Shown: positions 8,871 through 18,061 of the stretch, one piece after another
Layout of the letters: every line of letters starts with the position of its first letter
How positions within the stretch are numbered: the first letter of the stretch is position 1
NCBI GenBank assembly: GCA_039025395.1
Contig: JBCCOK010000003.1
Location: 1-64,000 of the forward strand
Source: Hoeflea_A sp039025395
GTDB taxonomy: Bacteria; Pseudomonadota; Alphaproteobacteria; Rhizobiales; Rhizobiaceae
Length of the DNA: 64,000 nucleotides
Direction: 5' to 3'
Made by a program: the position numbers and the translations under genes
The notes under the pieces: generated by a model
Database searches by the model: none
Told to the model about the DNA's origin: nothing
The model's input: only the letters and a program-made list of their open reading frames with translations

Positions 8871-10049
8871 GTGGAAGCATTTGAAACGGCGATCCGCAAC
8901 GCGCTGCAGAAGGTAGACCCCGCGGATGCCAGACAGCGTCAGCGTATTTACAAGTCCGCCCGCGACGCTCTTGGCAACAGCCAGACAAAGCAGGGCATCT
9001 GGGGTACGGAAGCCGCAGGCGCGCAGGATCGCCGGCTTGAGGAACTCATAGAGCGCATCGACGTCGAGTTTCGTGCCGATACCCTGCGGCCGGAACGTGC
9101 AGCGACGGCCCCCGCACCTGTTTTAAGCGAGACCGCGGCGAAGCCATCGCGGCAGACTGAGCGGCGGGAGCCGCCGCCCATGCATCAAGAACCGAACCGG
9201 CGGCCTCAGTCGGAACCTCGGACAAGGCAGCGCACTCCAACGGATTCGGGTCCGGCGGCCGATACATTGCGTGTCGAGCCGCTGCAAGGCGAACGCCGCA
9301 CAAGAGCCCCATCAAAAAAAGCTTCAAGGCGCGCAGCGGGCAAGGCGCTCGATCCGGATTTGATCGGCGCGGCAGGTCCGCAGACGTCCACCGGAAAGAA
9401 GAAGGCGCGCCGCAGCCGCCCCATCTTTTCCCTGATCCTTGTCGCGTCGCTCGCGATCGCCTTTATCGGAATGGGCATCCTTTGGGCTGTCTTCAACGGT
9501 CTGTTCCTGACCGCCGAGCAACGCGATACGAGTATCCCCAATCCTCCTGCGACCATCGACGGTGGCGACTTTGCCGGCGATGCGCTGTCGGACGGATCAT
9601 TCTCCAGCGACTGGATCAGTGTATTCACGCCGGACGATGTTTCCAGGCTTAGCGGCCGCGGCGGCGCCGAAGCGGCCGTCGTTGACAGTTTCGGCAGACC
9701 GGCCTTGCAGGTGGTCTCATCCGGCGCCGGTACCGACAGCGAGATCCTCTTCGAACTGGATCCCGGCCTTTTGCAGACCCTTGCCGGCCGAAAGGCGCTT
9801 GTTGCCATGACGCTGCGCACCAGCACCGACACTCCGACGCAAATGTATGTCAGATGCGTTCTTCCGACCGAAGCGGGTTGCGGACGGCACCGCTTCGATG
9901 TGAGCTATGAGGTCGGAGATGTCGTCTTCAGCCTCGACCTGCCGGCGCAGATTGCCGGCAGCGGCTCCGGCTATCTGGCGCTCAACAGCGATGTTGCGGG
10001 AACCGGCCAGGGCGTCGATGTCTTTGCAATCCGCATCAGGCCGGAATAG
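8871..10049 (+). CDS. Conserved single-pass membrane protein of unknown function
   Basis: I do not recognise a named family. The 392-residue protein has a soluble N-terminal part of about 80 residues rich in charged residues, a long Pro/Arg/Glu-rich disordered stretch (about 80-180), a basic patch KKKARRSR, one clear membrane segment (about 190-212) and a periplasmic C-terminal beta-rich domain of about 170 residues with two cysteines in VRCVLPTEAGCG. The GTG at 8871 has GGAG at 8861-8864; a TTG at 8865 would overlap that site. The layout (cytoplasmic tail, one helix, periplasmic lectin-like domain) suggests an envelope role. Confidence 0.7.
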   Translation: MEAFETAIRNALQKVDPADARQRQRIYKSARDALGNSQTKQGIWGTEAAGAQDRRLEELIERIDVEFRADTLRPERAATAPAPVLSETAAKPSRQTERREPPPMHQEPNRRPQSEPRTRQRTPTDSGPAADTLRVEPLQGERRTRAPSKKASRRAAGKALDPDLIGAAGPQTSTGKKKARRSRPIFSLILVASLAIAFIGMGILWAVFNGLFLTAEQRDTSIPNPPATIDGGDFAGDALSDGSFSSDWISVFTPDDVSRLSGRGGAEAAVVDSFGRPALQVVSSGAGTDSEILFELDPGLLQTLAGRKALVAMTLRTSTDTPTQMYVRCVLPTEAGCGRHRFDVSYEVGDVVFSLDLPAQIAGSGSGYLALNSDVAGTGQGVDVFAIRIRPE

Positions 10050-10087
10050 GCTCAGGCTCAATCCGTCCGGCGCGGACAAACCAATGT

Positions 10088-10975
10088 TCAGTTGCCGCCA
10101 ACAAAACCCGGTCCGAAACCGAGAATTCTTTCATCGATTGCGCCGATGGAGCCGTCATCCTTGTTTTCGTAGGGCAGGGTTTGAAGCATGTGGCGGATCA
10201 GGTTGAGGCGGGCGCGGCGTTTGTCGTTCGCCCGCACAACCGCCCACGGCGCATGATCTTTGTGCGTTTGTTCGAGCATGAGGTCCCGCTTTTCAGTGTA
10301 GTCGCCCCATTTGTTCAGGCTGGCCATGTCCATTGGCGACAGTTTCCAGACTTTCAGCGGATCATGGCGTCGGTCATGGAACCGCTTGAGCTGCATTTCC
10401 CTGCCGATATTCAGCCAGAACTTGAATACATGGATGCCCTCACGAACGGTCATATGCTCGAAATAAGGTGTCTCTTCGAGAAACTGCTCATGCTGTTCGG
10501 CCGAACAAAAACCCATCACCGGCTCAACGCCTGCACGATTGTACCAGGAGCGGTCGAACAGAACGAATTCGCCGGAGGTCGGGAAATGGTCGACATAGCG
10601 CTGGTAATACCACTGCCCGCGTTCCTTCTCGGTCGGTTTCGGCAGTGCGACAATACGGGCCGTGCGCGGGTTCATGTAAGCTCTGGTGGCTCTGATTGCG
10701 CCGCCTTTTCCGGCCGCGTCGCGCCCCTCGAAAACGACGATCACCCTTTCGCCGCTTGCCTTCAGCCATGACTGTACCTTGACCAGTTCGATCTGCAGCG
10801 CCTCAAGCTGATCTTCATAATCGCTCCGGTCGAGTTTCTTTTCGTATGGATAGTCCTCCGAGGCGAATGCCTCGTCATCGATCCAGGCTGGAAGTTTTGG
10901 ATCATCAATATCAAAGAGACGCGTCTTGCCTCTTATGACGAGTTCAACCTCGCGGTTGCTCTTGTGTTTGCTCAT
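10088..10975 (-). CDS. ppk2: Polyphosphate kinase 2 (PPK2 family)
   Basis: A 295-residue PPK2 enzyme that transfers phosphate between polyphosphate and nucleotides in the cytoplasm. The P-loop is GRDAAGKGG at 84-92, Walker B and lid are FDRSWYNRAG at 140-149, and WKLSPMD and WAVVRANDK are also typical. The length fits single-domain class I PPK2 proteins. It is divergent from phoR and beside the phosphate regulon, which fits a role in phosphate storage. Whether it mainly makes NDP to NTP from polyP or the reverse cannot be read from sequence. Confidence 0.93.
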   Translation of the reverse strand: MSKHKSNREVELVIRGKTRLFDIDDPKLPAWIDDEAFASEDYPYEKKLDRSDYEDQLEALQIELVKVQSWLKASGERVIVVFEGRDAAGKGGAIRATRAYMNPRTARIVALPKPTEKERGQWYYQRYVDHFPTSGEFVLFDRSWYNRAGVEPVMGFCSAEQHEQFLEETPYFEHMTVREGIHVFKFWLNIGREMQLKRFHDRRHDPLKVWKLSPMDMASLNKWGDYTEKRDLMLEQTHKDHAPWAVVRANDKRRARLNLIRHMLQTLPYENKDDGSIGAIDERILGFGPGFVGGN

Positions 10976-11185
10976 GGGCGCTCTCGGGTCCGGGTCGGAT
11001 CAACTACACTAACAGCAACAGGGCCAAGCCCGCCAACCGAATTTTTACGGACGCCTCTTCATCGAAATGTCATCAGCCTTCGTTAGAGCCTGAAACTCCA
11101 GAAAGGCCAGAAGGGATTGCATAAATCCTCATTTGGCGTGATAGAGAGAATTCGTTGCGTCGTACCGGGACCGGACCGGCATACT

Positions 11186-12451
11186 ATGCAGGAACTCAGT
11201 CAAATAATCGTTCAGCGGCTTTACGATGCCCGCTATGTTCTGGCTGCCGCCGCCGCCATTGCGCTAACGCTGACCGTAACCGGCCTGATCGCCGAATGGC
11301 AGCTGATGTTCGGCCTCGCAATTATTTTCGCAGCCGCCTGTTTTCCTAGCCGGTCCGCCACGTTACGCACCCGCGAACGGCGGCTACGAACGGACAGGCG
11401 AGAGCCGCTGGAGTCCGTTGTCTTCACCACCTGCGAAGCTTTGGATGATCCGGCCTTCATCCTGGCGCCGGGCAGCAAGGTGAAGTATCAGAACCGCGCC
11501 GCGGCAGAGCGCTTCGGCTCGATAAATGCCGGTGCGCATCTTTCCTCGTTGCTTCGTTCGCCGGCCATTCTCGATATGGTCAACAAGGCAACCCTCACCG
11601 GCGACACCTATGCGATTGAGCATGTTGAAAAAGTCCCGGCCGAACGTTGGGATCGTGTGCGCGTTGCGCCGATGACCGGCATCGCCGACATGAAGGGCGG
11701 CAGCGAACTCTATCTCCTCACCTTTCGCGACCAGAGCGAGTCGCGCCGCATGGATCGTATGCGTTCCGACTTTATCGCCAATGCCAGCCACGAGTTGCGT
11801 ACGCCGCTGGCATCGCTTTTCGGATTTATCGAGACCATGCGTGGACCCGCCAAGGATGATCCCGAGGCCCGGGAACGTTTCTTGGGCATCATGTTCGAGC
11901 AGGCCGGTCGCATGACCCGTCTTGTGGACGACCTTTTGTCGCTCTCGCGGCTGGAACTCAAAGCACATATGGTGCCCACCGGCGAGGTGGATCTTGTTCC
12001 TTTGATCGAACATGTCAGCGACACCCTCAGGCCATCGGCGAGCGACCTTGGCGTCACCATTCATGTTCAAAGTGCCGAGGCTTCAATTGTTGTGCACGGT
12101 GATCGCGATGAACTGATCCAGGTCTTTGAAAACCTCATCGAAAACGCTTGCAAATACGGATACAGCGGCGGGCGCGTGGACGTGTTCCTGCGCGATGGTG
12201 CCGCTGCGGGGGAAGAGCCTGAGGTCGTGATCAAGGACTATGGGCCTGGGATCCCGCGCGAGCATGTCCCGAGGCTGACCGAACGCTTTTATCGCGTCGA
12301 TATCGAAGCCAGCCGGTCGAAAAAAGGCACCGGCCTTGGCCTTGCGATCGTAAAGCACATCCTGACCCGGCACCGCGCGAGGCTGATCATTAACTCCACC
12401 GTCGGCGAAGGCTCCGAGTTTTGTGTCATGTTTGGCGGCACAAACCGCTAA
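11186..12451 (+). CDS. phoR: Phosphate regulon sensor histidine kinase PhoR
   Basis: A 421-residue membrane kinase that phosphorylates PhoB under phosphate limitation. Two close hydrophobic segments span about 15-55, followed by a PAS-like region (about 85-180), the H-box NASHELRTPL with His202, and the N, G1 (DYGPGIP) and G2 (GTGLGLAI) boxes of the ATPase domain. It lies directly before pstS and at the other end of the operon from phoB. The ATG at 11186 is preferred; a TTG at 11117 in the same frame has AGAAGGGA just before it and is possible. A separate promoter with a Pho box lies between this gene and pstS. Confidence 0.92.
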   Translation: MQELSQIIVQRLYDARYVLAAAAAIALTLTVTGLIAEWQLMFGLAIIFAAACFPSRSATLRTRERRLRTDRREPLESVVFTTCEALDDPAFILAPGSKVKYQNRAAAERFGSINAGAHLSSLLRSPAILDMVNKATLTGDTYAIEHVEKVPAERWDRVRVAPMTGIADMKGGSELYLLTFRDQSESRRMDRMRSDFIANASHELRTPLASLFGFIETMRGPAKDDPEARERFLGIMFEQAGRMTRLVDDLLSLSRLELKAHMVPTGEVDLVPLIEHVSDTLRPSASDLGVTIHVQSAEASIVVHGDRDELIQVFENLIENACKYGYSGGRVDVFLRDGAAAGEEPEVVIKDYGPGIPREHVPRLTERFYRVDIEASRSKKGTGLGLAIVKHILTRHRARLIINSTVGEGSEFCVMFGGTNR

Positions 12452-12498
12452 ACATCCCGGAAAATCATGTTTTCTTGATATGTATCAATAAGATAATG

Positions 12499-12531
12499 TG
12501 TCACAATCTTGTAATGTAAACGTCATAAAAC
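12499..12531 (+). promoter_or_regulatory. Pho box (three 11-nt direct repeats) upstream of pstS
   Basis: Three hexamers start exactly 11 bases apart: TGTCAC at 12499, TGTAAT at 12510 and CGTCAT at 12521, each followed by an AT-rich five-base spacer. This is the PhoB-binding pattern (CTGTCAT-like half sites with an 11-base period). It lies about 96 bases before the pstS start, at the position of an activator site. Confidence 0.82.
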
Positions 12532-12626
12532 TACGCGGTGCCGGCTGCTAGAAGCCGAGTGCCGGTACACCTGCCGGCTGCGTCATTGTCGACGCATCAA
12601 TTGGACCGTATTGACGGGAGAGATTT

Positions 12627-13664
12627 ATGAAAACCCTAAAAATCACCGCCGCTGCTGTGGTCGCATCGGCCGCCGTCACCGGCGCTGCCTATTCACGCGA
12701 CCAAATCACGATTGTCGGCTCTTCGACAGTCTTTCCGTACACGCAAGCTGTCTCGGAAGAATTCGCAAATATCACCGGTGGCGCTGCACCGGTTGTTGAA
12801 TCGACAGGAACCGGTGGCGGTTTCAAGGTTTTCTGCGGCGGCATCGGGCCTGATTTCGCCGATATCACTGGCGCTTCGCGTGCGATCAAGGATTCGGAAA
12901 AGGAGCTCTGCGCGGAAAACGGCGTCGATGACATCACCGAAGCGCTGATCGGGTTTGACGGTCTTTCCATTGCCATCTCCCGCAACAATTCAGCCGATTG
13001 GGATCTGACAGAAGCGCAGATATTCCAGGCGCTCGCGGCAGAACTTCCCGATGGCAACGGCGGCTTCATCGCCAACCCAAACCAGAAATGGTCCGACATC
13101 GATTCATCGCTTCCCGATGTGCCGATCATAGCGTTCGGCCCGCCCCCGACCTCCGGCACGCGCGACGCATTTGTCGAGCTTGCGATGCATGATGGCTGCA
13201 ACGCCCTTCCAGGCATGGCTGAGTTGGAAGATTCCAACGAAGATCTATGGGAAGAAAAGTGCAGCCGCATGCGCCAGGACGGTCCTTTCATCGAAGCCGG
13301 TGAAAACGACAACCTGATCGTCCAGCGCCTCGAAGCTGACACCAATGCGATGGGCATCTTCGGCTATTCATTCCTCTACGAAAACGCCGACAAGCTCAAA
13401 GGCGTCAAGATTGACGGCGTTGCTCCGGAATTCGAAACCATTGCGGACGGCTCCTATCCGGTGTCGCGGCCTCTTTACTTTTACGTCAAGAACGCACACC
13501 GCGAGGTCATTCCCGGCATGCAGGCCTTCATCGAGGAATACATGTCGGAAAATGCTCTTGGACCTGATGGTTATCTTGCCGAGCGTGGCCTCACCCCATT
13601 GGATGACGAATCGCGGGCCGAGACCCAGAAAAACGTCGTAAGCGGTTCGAAACTTACGATGTGA
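12627..13664 (+). CDS. pstS: Phosphate ABC transporter, periplasmic binding protein PstS
   Basis: A 345-residue periplasmic phosphate-binding protein. A signal peptide covers about residues 1-23. The phosphate-site motifs are IVGSSTVFPY near 28-37, ESTGTGGGFK near 58-67 and PTSGTRDAF near 174-182. Four cysteines after the signal peptide probably form disulfides. The ATG at 12627 has GGGAGA upstream. It is the first gene of the pst operon after the Pho box and is separated from pstC by a strong hairpin, which usually lets the binding protein be made in excess over the permease. Confidence 0.95.
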   Translation: MKTLKITAAAVVASAAVTGAAYSRDQITIVGSSTVFPYTQAVSEEFANITGGAAPVVESTGTGGGFKVFCGGIGPDFADITGASRAIKDSEKELCAENGVDDITEALIGFDGLSIAISRNNSADWDLTEAQIFQALAAELPDGNGGFIANPNQKWSDIDSSLPDVPIIAFGPPPTSGTRDAFVELAMHDGCNALPGMAELEDSNEDLWEEKCSRMRQDGPFIEAGENDNLIVQRLEADTNAMGIFGYSFLYENADKLKGVKIDGVAPEFETIADGSYPVSRPLYFYVKNAHREVIPGMQAFIEEYMSENALGPDGYLAERGLTPLDDESRAETQKNVVSGSKLTM

Positions 13665-13677
13665 CTTCCAGAATTGG

Positions 13678-13703
13678 TTGCCCCGGTCGAAAGACCGGGG
13701 CAA
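13678..13703 (+). terminator. 11-bp GAAA-tetraloop hairpin between pstS and pstC
   Basis: TTGCCCCGGTC, GAAA, GACCGGGGCAA: a perfect 11-bp stem with a GNRA loop, starting 14 bases after the pstS stop and ending 25 bases before the pstC start. The downstream bases hold only a short T-run (TTCATTTT), so it is more likely a partial terminator or a 3-prime mRNA stabiliser than a full stop. Confidence 0.7.
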
Positions 13704-13727
13704 TTCATTTTCGGGGCAGGGGACGCA

Positions 13728-15098
13728 ATGATCGGCTATCTCTTTCTGTTACTTTGTCTGGCGGCGGTCATTGCCTATTACATTGCGTCGCGCAAGGCAG
13801 TCCGGGTTACCGGCGACGATCTGCGAAGCCTTCATTCGCGCCCTGTCTACCACGGGCTGAACGCCCTCGTTTACACAGCCATACCGTCGGTCATTTTCAT
13901 CCTCCTCTGGGTGCTTTTCCAAGGCTCGGTCGTCGACCTGCTGGTGCTCAATTCCTTCCCCGGCATTGAGACCATGACGGGTCCCGAGCGCGACCTGCTT
14001 ATCAGCGAAGTCAGGCAGGTTGCCGCCGGCAACATCTTCAGGGAACCGACGCCCGAAGTGAACGCTCTGGTCGAGCGCCTGAATGCGATGAATGCCAGGG
14101 CCGACATTATCCTGGTCGCCTGTGTTGTCGTGATTGCGCTTGCCGGCAGTGCATTCGCCATCATGTCGGTGTCGAAACGCTACTTGGCCCGGCACAGCTT
14201 CGAGCGTTCCGTTACCATTTTCATGTTGTTTGCGTCGACCATCGCGATCCTGACCACGCTCGGTATCGTTGCCTCGCTTGTTTACGAAGCCCTTCTTTTC
14301 TTCAACCGTGTTCCGGTCACCGAATTCCTTTTTGGCCTGCGGTGGGAGCCGCAGATTCCATTGCGCGAGGACCAGATTGCCGGTCAGGGCGCATTCGGCG
14401 CCGTTCCGGTTTTTATCGGCACCGCTCTCGTGGCTTTTCTCGCCATGGCTGTCGCGGTTCCGGTGGGTATTCTGTCGGCCATCTATCTCACCGAATATGC
14501 ATCGCCGCGCTTCCGGTCCTTCGTCAAGCCGATGCTCGAGATTCTCGCCGGTATTCCCACCGTGGTCTATGGTTTTTTCGCGGTGTTGACCGTTGCGCCG
14601 GCAATGCGCCAGTTCGGCCAGGCGATCGGCCTCGACGTCGCGCCTAACAGTGCTATTGCCGCCGGCGGCGTTATGGGCATGATGCTCATCCCTTTTATTT
14701 CTTCGCTTTCCGACGATGCCTTCGCTGCTGTTCCCCAGTCGATGCGCGACGGCTCATTTGCCATCGGCGCAACCAGGGGCGAGACCATCCGCAAGGTGCT
14801 GCTGCCTGCTGCGCTGCCCGGTATCGTCGGTGGCGTCCTGTTGGCGCTCAGCCGCGCGATTGGCGAAACGATGATCGTGGTCATGGCTGCAGGACTGATC
14901 GCCAAGATGACGGTCAATCCGTTGGATTCGGTAACCACCGTGACGGTTCAGATCGTCACCTTGCTGATCGGCGATTCGGAGTTCGACAATCCCAAGACGC
15001 TCGCCGCCTTCGCGCTCGGCCTCGTGCTTTTCATCATCACCCTTTTTCTTAACCTGATCGCGTTGCGGATCGTGCGCAAATACCGGGAGAAGTACTGA
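13728..15098 (+). CDS. pstC: Phosphate ABC transporter permease PstC
   Basis: A 456-residue inner-membrane permease, longer than enterobacterial PstC (about 320) because of an N-terminal extension with two or three extra membrane segments, as is common in alphaproteobacteria. The binding-protein-dependent transport domain has the EAA-type loop SMRDGSFAIGATRGETIRKV and the stretch GIPTVVYGFFAVLTVAP. The ATG at 13728 has CAGGGGA upstream; an earlier ATG at 13674 lies inside the hairpin region and is rejected. The stop overlaps the pstA start by one base. Confidence 0.94.
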   Translation: MIGYLFLLLCLAAVIAYYIASRKAVRVTGDDLRSLHSRPVYHGLNALVYTAIPSVIFILLWVLFQGSVVDLLVLNSFPGIETMTGPERDLLISEVRQVAAGNIFREPTPEVNALVERLNAMNARADIILVACVVVIALAGSAFAIMSVSKRYLARHSFERSVTIFMLFASTIAILTTLGIVASLVYEALLFFNRVPVTEFLFGLRWEPQIPLREDQIAGQGAFGAVPVFIGTALVAFLAMAVAVPVGILSAIYLTEYASPRFRSFVKPMLEILAGIPTVVYGFFAVLTVAPAMRQFGQAIGLDVAPNSAIAAGGVMGMMLIPFISSLSDDAFAAVPQSMRDGSFAIGATRGETIRKVLLPAALPGIVGGVLLALSRAIGETMIVVMAAGLIAKMTVNPLDSVTTVTVQIVTLLIGDSEFDNPKTLAAFALGLVLFIITLFLNLIALRIVRKYREKY

Positions 15099-16381
15099 TG
15101 TCGAATCTTGAGGCCATCACACGCCCGGCCTGGAACTCGCCGGAAATGGCCGCGCGCCGCCGCAAGCGCTATGCCGCAGATCGCCGGCTGAGGCGCTATG
15201 GTCTGGCGGCAATCACCTTTGCCATCGGTTTTCTGGTCATTCTGGTATCTTCTCTGATCTACACCGGCGCGTCGGCTTTCGTTCAAACCAAGGTGAGTAT
15301 CCCGATTGATTTGACATCGGCGGAAGTCGATCCGAACGATCTCATGGGGGCCAATTGGCGCGGGATCGTGCGCGGAGCGCTGCTGCAACTCGAACCCGGC
15401 GTGCCGCGGTCCGACCAGCGCGCCTATTTGGCCATGTTCACATCCTCGGCGCCGTTTCTGGTACGGAACTATGTGATCGACAATCCGGAACTCCTGGGTC
15501 AGCGTTTTGATTTCAGTGTGCCGTTCGCAGATCCGCTGGACCAATTTGCCAAGGGACAGATTTCAAGAGATGTGCCTGAAGACCGGCGCAGGGTCTCTAA
15601 CCAGCAGATAGAATGGTTCGACAAGCTGCAGGCTGAGGGTGTTGTCTCGAAGCCGTTCAACTGGGCTCTCATTTTCAACGCCGATTCGCGTTTTCCTGAA
15701 CTTGCCGGCCTGGCTGGTGCCATATCCGGCTCTTTCTGGGTTCTGCTCGTGTGTTTCCTGATCAGCTTTCCGACGGGTATCGCCGCTGCCATCTACCTTG
15801 AGGAGTTCGCGCCGAAAAACCGGTTGACCGACCTCATTGAAATCAACATCAACAATCTTGCAGCCGTTCCCTCGGTCGTGTTCGGCCTGCTCGGACTGGC
15901 GGTTTTCCTCGGCTGGTTCGGCTTGCCGCGATCCGCGCCTCTGGTGGGCGGCATGGTATTGTCGCTGATGACGCTGCCGACAATGATCATCGTGACGCGG
16001 GCCGCCTTGCGTTCGGTGCCCTCATCGATACGCGAAGCTGCATTGGGCGTCGGCGCATCGCGTCACGAAACGGTCCTCCACCATATGTTGCCGCTCTCGA
16101 TGCCGACAATCCTTACCGGGACGATCATCGGTCTGGCGCAAGCGCTCGGCGAAACTGCGCCGCTGCTTCTCATCGGCATGAACGCCTTCATTACCAGTGC
16201 GCCGGAGGGTGTGTTTTCTGCATCCACGGCGCTGCCGACACAGATCTACATATGGGCTGACAGCCCTGAACGCGGTTTCGTGTCGCGCACATCTGCGGCG
16301 ATCCTTGTACTGTTGGGTTTCCTGGTGGTGATGAACGGGCTTGCCGTGTTCCTGCGAAACCGGTTTGAGCGCCGCTGGTAG
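15098..16381 (+). CDS. pstA: Phosphate ABC transporter permease PstA
   Basis: A 427-residue partner permease of PstC. One N-terminal membrane segment is followed by a periplasmic domain of about 150 residues (about 60-205), then five or so membrane segments with the coupling loop SIREAALGVGASRHETVLHH. The long periplasmic insert is typical of the alphaproteobacterial form (DUF3333-type N-terminus). The start overlaps the pstC stop (TGATG), so the two are translationally coupled. Confidence 0.94.
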   Translation: MSNLEAITRPAWNSPEMAARRRKRYAADRRLRRYGLAAITFAIGFLVILVSSLIYTGASAFVQTKVSIPIDLTSAEVDPNDLMGANWRGIVRGALLQLEPGVPRSDQRAYLAMFTSSAPFLVRNYVIDNPELLGQRFDFSVPFADPLDQFAKGQISRDVPEDRRRVSNQQIEWFDKLQAEGVVSKPFNWALIFNADSRFPELAGLAGAISGSFWVLLVCFLISFPTGIAAAIYLEEFAPKNRLTDLIEININNLAAVPSVVFGLLGLAVFLGWFGLPRSAPLVGGMVLSLMTLPTMIIVTRAALRSVPSSIREAALGVGASRHETVLHHMLPLSMPTILTGTIIGLAQALGETAPLLLIGMNAFITSAPEGVFSASTALPTQIYIWADSPERGFVSRTSAAILVLLGFLVVMNGLAVFLRNRFERRW

Positions 16382-16462
16382 CTAAACCGATTTGATGCGG
16401 CATGTATCTTCCGTTGCAAGCCGCCGTTACAAGATGCGATACCGAATGAAGGGGTTTAGAGG

Positions 16463-17278
16463 ATGGATTTGATGCCAGAAGCAGCTGTCGAGCAAGCCAC
16501 AGAGCCAAAGCCGGAACCCAAATCCGTCAAGATGCAGGGCCGCAATGTCAACGTCTTTTACGGCGATTCCCAGGCGCTTTATGATGTCGATCTCGACATA
16601 CGGCAAAATCAGGTCACAGCTCTCATCGGTCCTTCGGGATGCGGAAAGTCGACTTTCCTGCGTTGCCTCAACCGCATGAATGACACGATCGATATCTGCC
16701 GTGTAAAAGGCAACATCACGCTTGATGGCACGGACATCTACGATCCAATCGTCGATGTGGTCGAATTGAGAGCCAGCGTCGGGATGGTATTTCAGAAACC
16801 CAACCCCTTCCCCAAGTCTATCTACGAGAATATCGCCTACGGGCCGCGCATTCACGGTCTGGCCAGCAGCAAGGCCGACTACGATGCCATCGTCGAAAGC
16901 AGTCTGCGCCGGGCCGGCCTTTTCGATGAGGTCAAGGACCGCCTGCACACGCCTGGAACAGGTCTGTCGGGCGGACAGCAGCAGCGCTTGTGCATCGCAA
17001 GGGCGATCGCCATAAGCCCGGAGGTCATCCTCATGGATGAACCTTGCTCAGCCCTTGATCCGATTGCCACGGCCAAGATCGAAGAGCTGATCGACGAACT
17101 TCGGCAGAATTTCACCATCGTCATCGTCACGCACTCAATGCAGCAGGCCGCGCGTGTTTCGCAGCGCACGGCCATGTTCCACCTCGGCAATCTCGTTGAA
17201 GAAGGCGATACGGACAAGATGTTCACCAACCCGGATGACCAGCGCACCCAGGACTACATCACGGGTCGCTTCGGATAG
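16463..17278 (+). CDS. pstB: Phosphate ABC transporter ATP-binding protein PstB
   Basis: The 271-residue ATPase that powers PstCA and helps PhoR sense transport activity. Walker A is GPSGCGKST, the signature is LSGGQQQR, Walker B is VILMDEP and the H-loop is VTHSMQQA. Extra N-terminal 20 residues rich in Glu/Pro/Lys are common. The ATG at 16463 follows AGAGG closely. Confidence 0.96.
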   Translation: MDLMPEAAVEQATEPKPEPKSVKMQGRNVNVFYGDSQALYDVDLDIRQNQVTALIGPSGCGKSTFLRCLNRMNDTIDICRVKGNITLDGTDIYDPIVDVVELRASVGMVFQKPNPFPKSIYENIAYGPRIHGLASSKADYDAIVESSLRRAGLFDEVKDRLHTPGTGLSGGQQQRLCIARAIAISPEVILMDEPCSALDPIATAKIEELIDELRQNFTIVIVTHSMQQAARVSQRTAMFHLGNLVEEGDTDKMFTNPDDQRTQDYITGRFG

Positions 17279-17296
17279 TTTTGATTGGAGCGAATG

Positions 17297-18034
17297 ATGA
17301 GCGAAGACAACGAAGCCGCAGCCCTTGCTGCGCATACGGTCTCTTCCTACGACGAAGAGCTTGAGTTTCTGACGCGCCGTATCGCAGAGATGGGCGGCCT
17401 TGCCGAGCGCATGGTCGAACAATCCGTTGCGGCCCTCGTACAGGGCGACGAGGCACTTTCGCAAAAGGTGATATCCGACGATGTCGTTCTCGACGATGCC
17501 GAGCGTCAGGTTGACGAAAAAGCCGTGCTCGTCATTGCCAAGCGTCAACCGATGGCGTCCGACCTGCGCGTTATTATCGGTTCGATCCGCATCGCCGCCG
17601 ATCTCGAACGTATCGGCGACATGGCAAAAAACATTGCTAAGCGGGTCATTGCCGTTCAGGGCACGGCGCAGCCGAAGAAGCTCGTGCGCGGTCTTGAACA
17701 TCTGTCAGAACTGGCGTTGACGCAGCTCAAGGAGGTGCTCGACGCCTATTCGACGCGATCGGCCGAATTGGCCAATACCGTGCGTGATCGCGATGAGGAA
17801 ATCGACGCAATCTACACGTCGCTGTTTCGTGAACTCCTGACTTACATGATGGAAGATCCGCGCAACATCGCTGCCTGTACCCATTTGCTCTTTTGCGCCA
17901 AGAACATCGAGCGCATCGGCGATCACACCACCAACATCGCTGAAACTGTCTACTACATCACCACGGGCTCGCAGCTCGTCGCCGAGCGCCCGAAGGACGA
18001 CGAAACAGCAGTGATGGCATTGCAGGAGGACTGA
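17297..18034 (+). CDS. phoU: Phosphate signalling protein PhoU
   Basis: A 245-residue helical protein made of two three-helix PhoU repeats, each with the metal-binding E/D-x-x-D motif (LERIGDMAKN and IERIGDHTTN). It links PstB to PhoR and turns the regulon off when phosphate is plentiful. The ATG at 17297 has GGAG six bases upstream; ATG 17294 and TTG 17285 are in frame but too close to or inside that site. Confidence 0.95.
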   Translation: MSEDNEAAALAAHTVSSYDEELEFLTRRIAEMGGLAERMVEQSVAALVQGDEALSQKVISDDVVLDDAERQVDEKAVLVIAKRQPMASDLRVIIGSIRIAADLERIGDMAKNIAKRVIAVQGTAQPKKLVRGLEHLSELALTQLKEVLDAYSTRSAELANTVRDRDEEIDAIYTSLFRELLTYMMEDPRNIAACTHLLFCAKNIERIGDHTTNIAETVYYITTGSQLVAERPKDDETAVMALQED

Positions 18035-18061
18035 CGTGAAGGTCGTTACAGGAGGCCATGA

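Noticed and set aside
10976..11116. A Pho box between ppk2 and phoR
   Set aside because: TGTCAT occurs once near 11069, but no second half-site follows at 11 bases.
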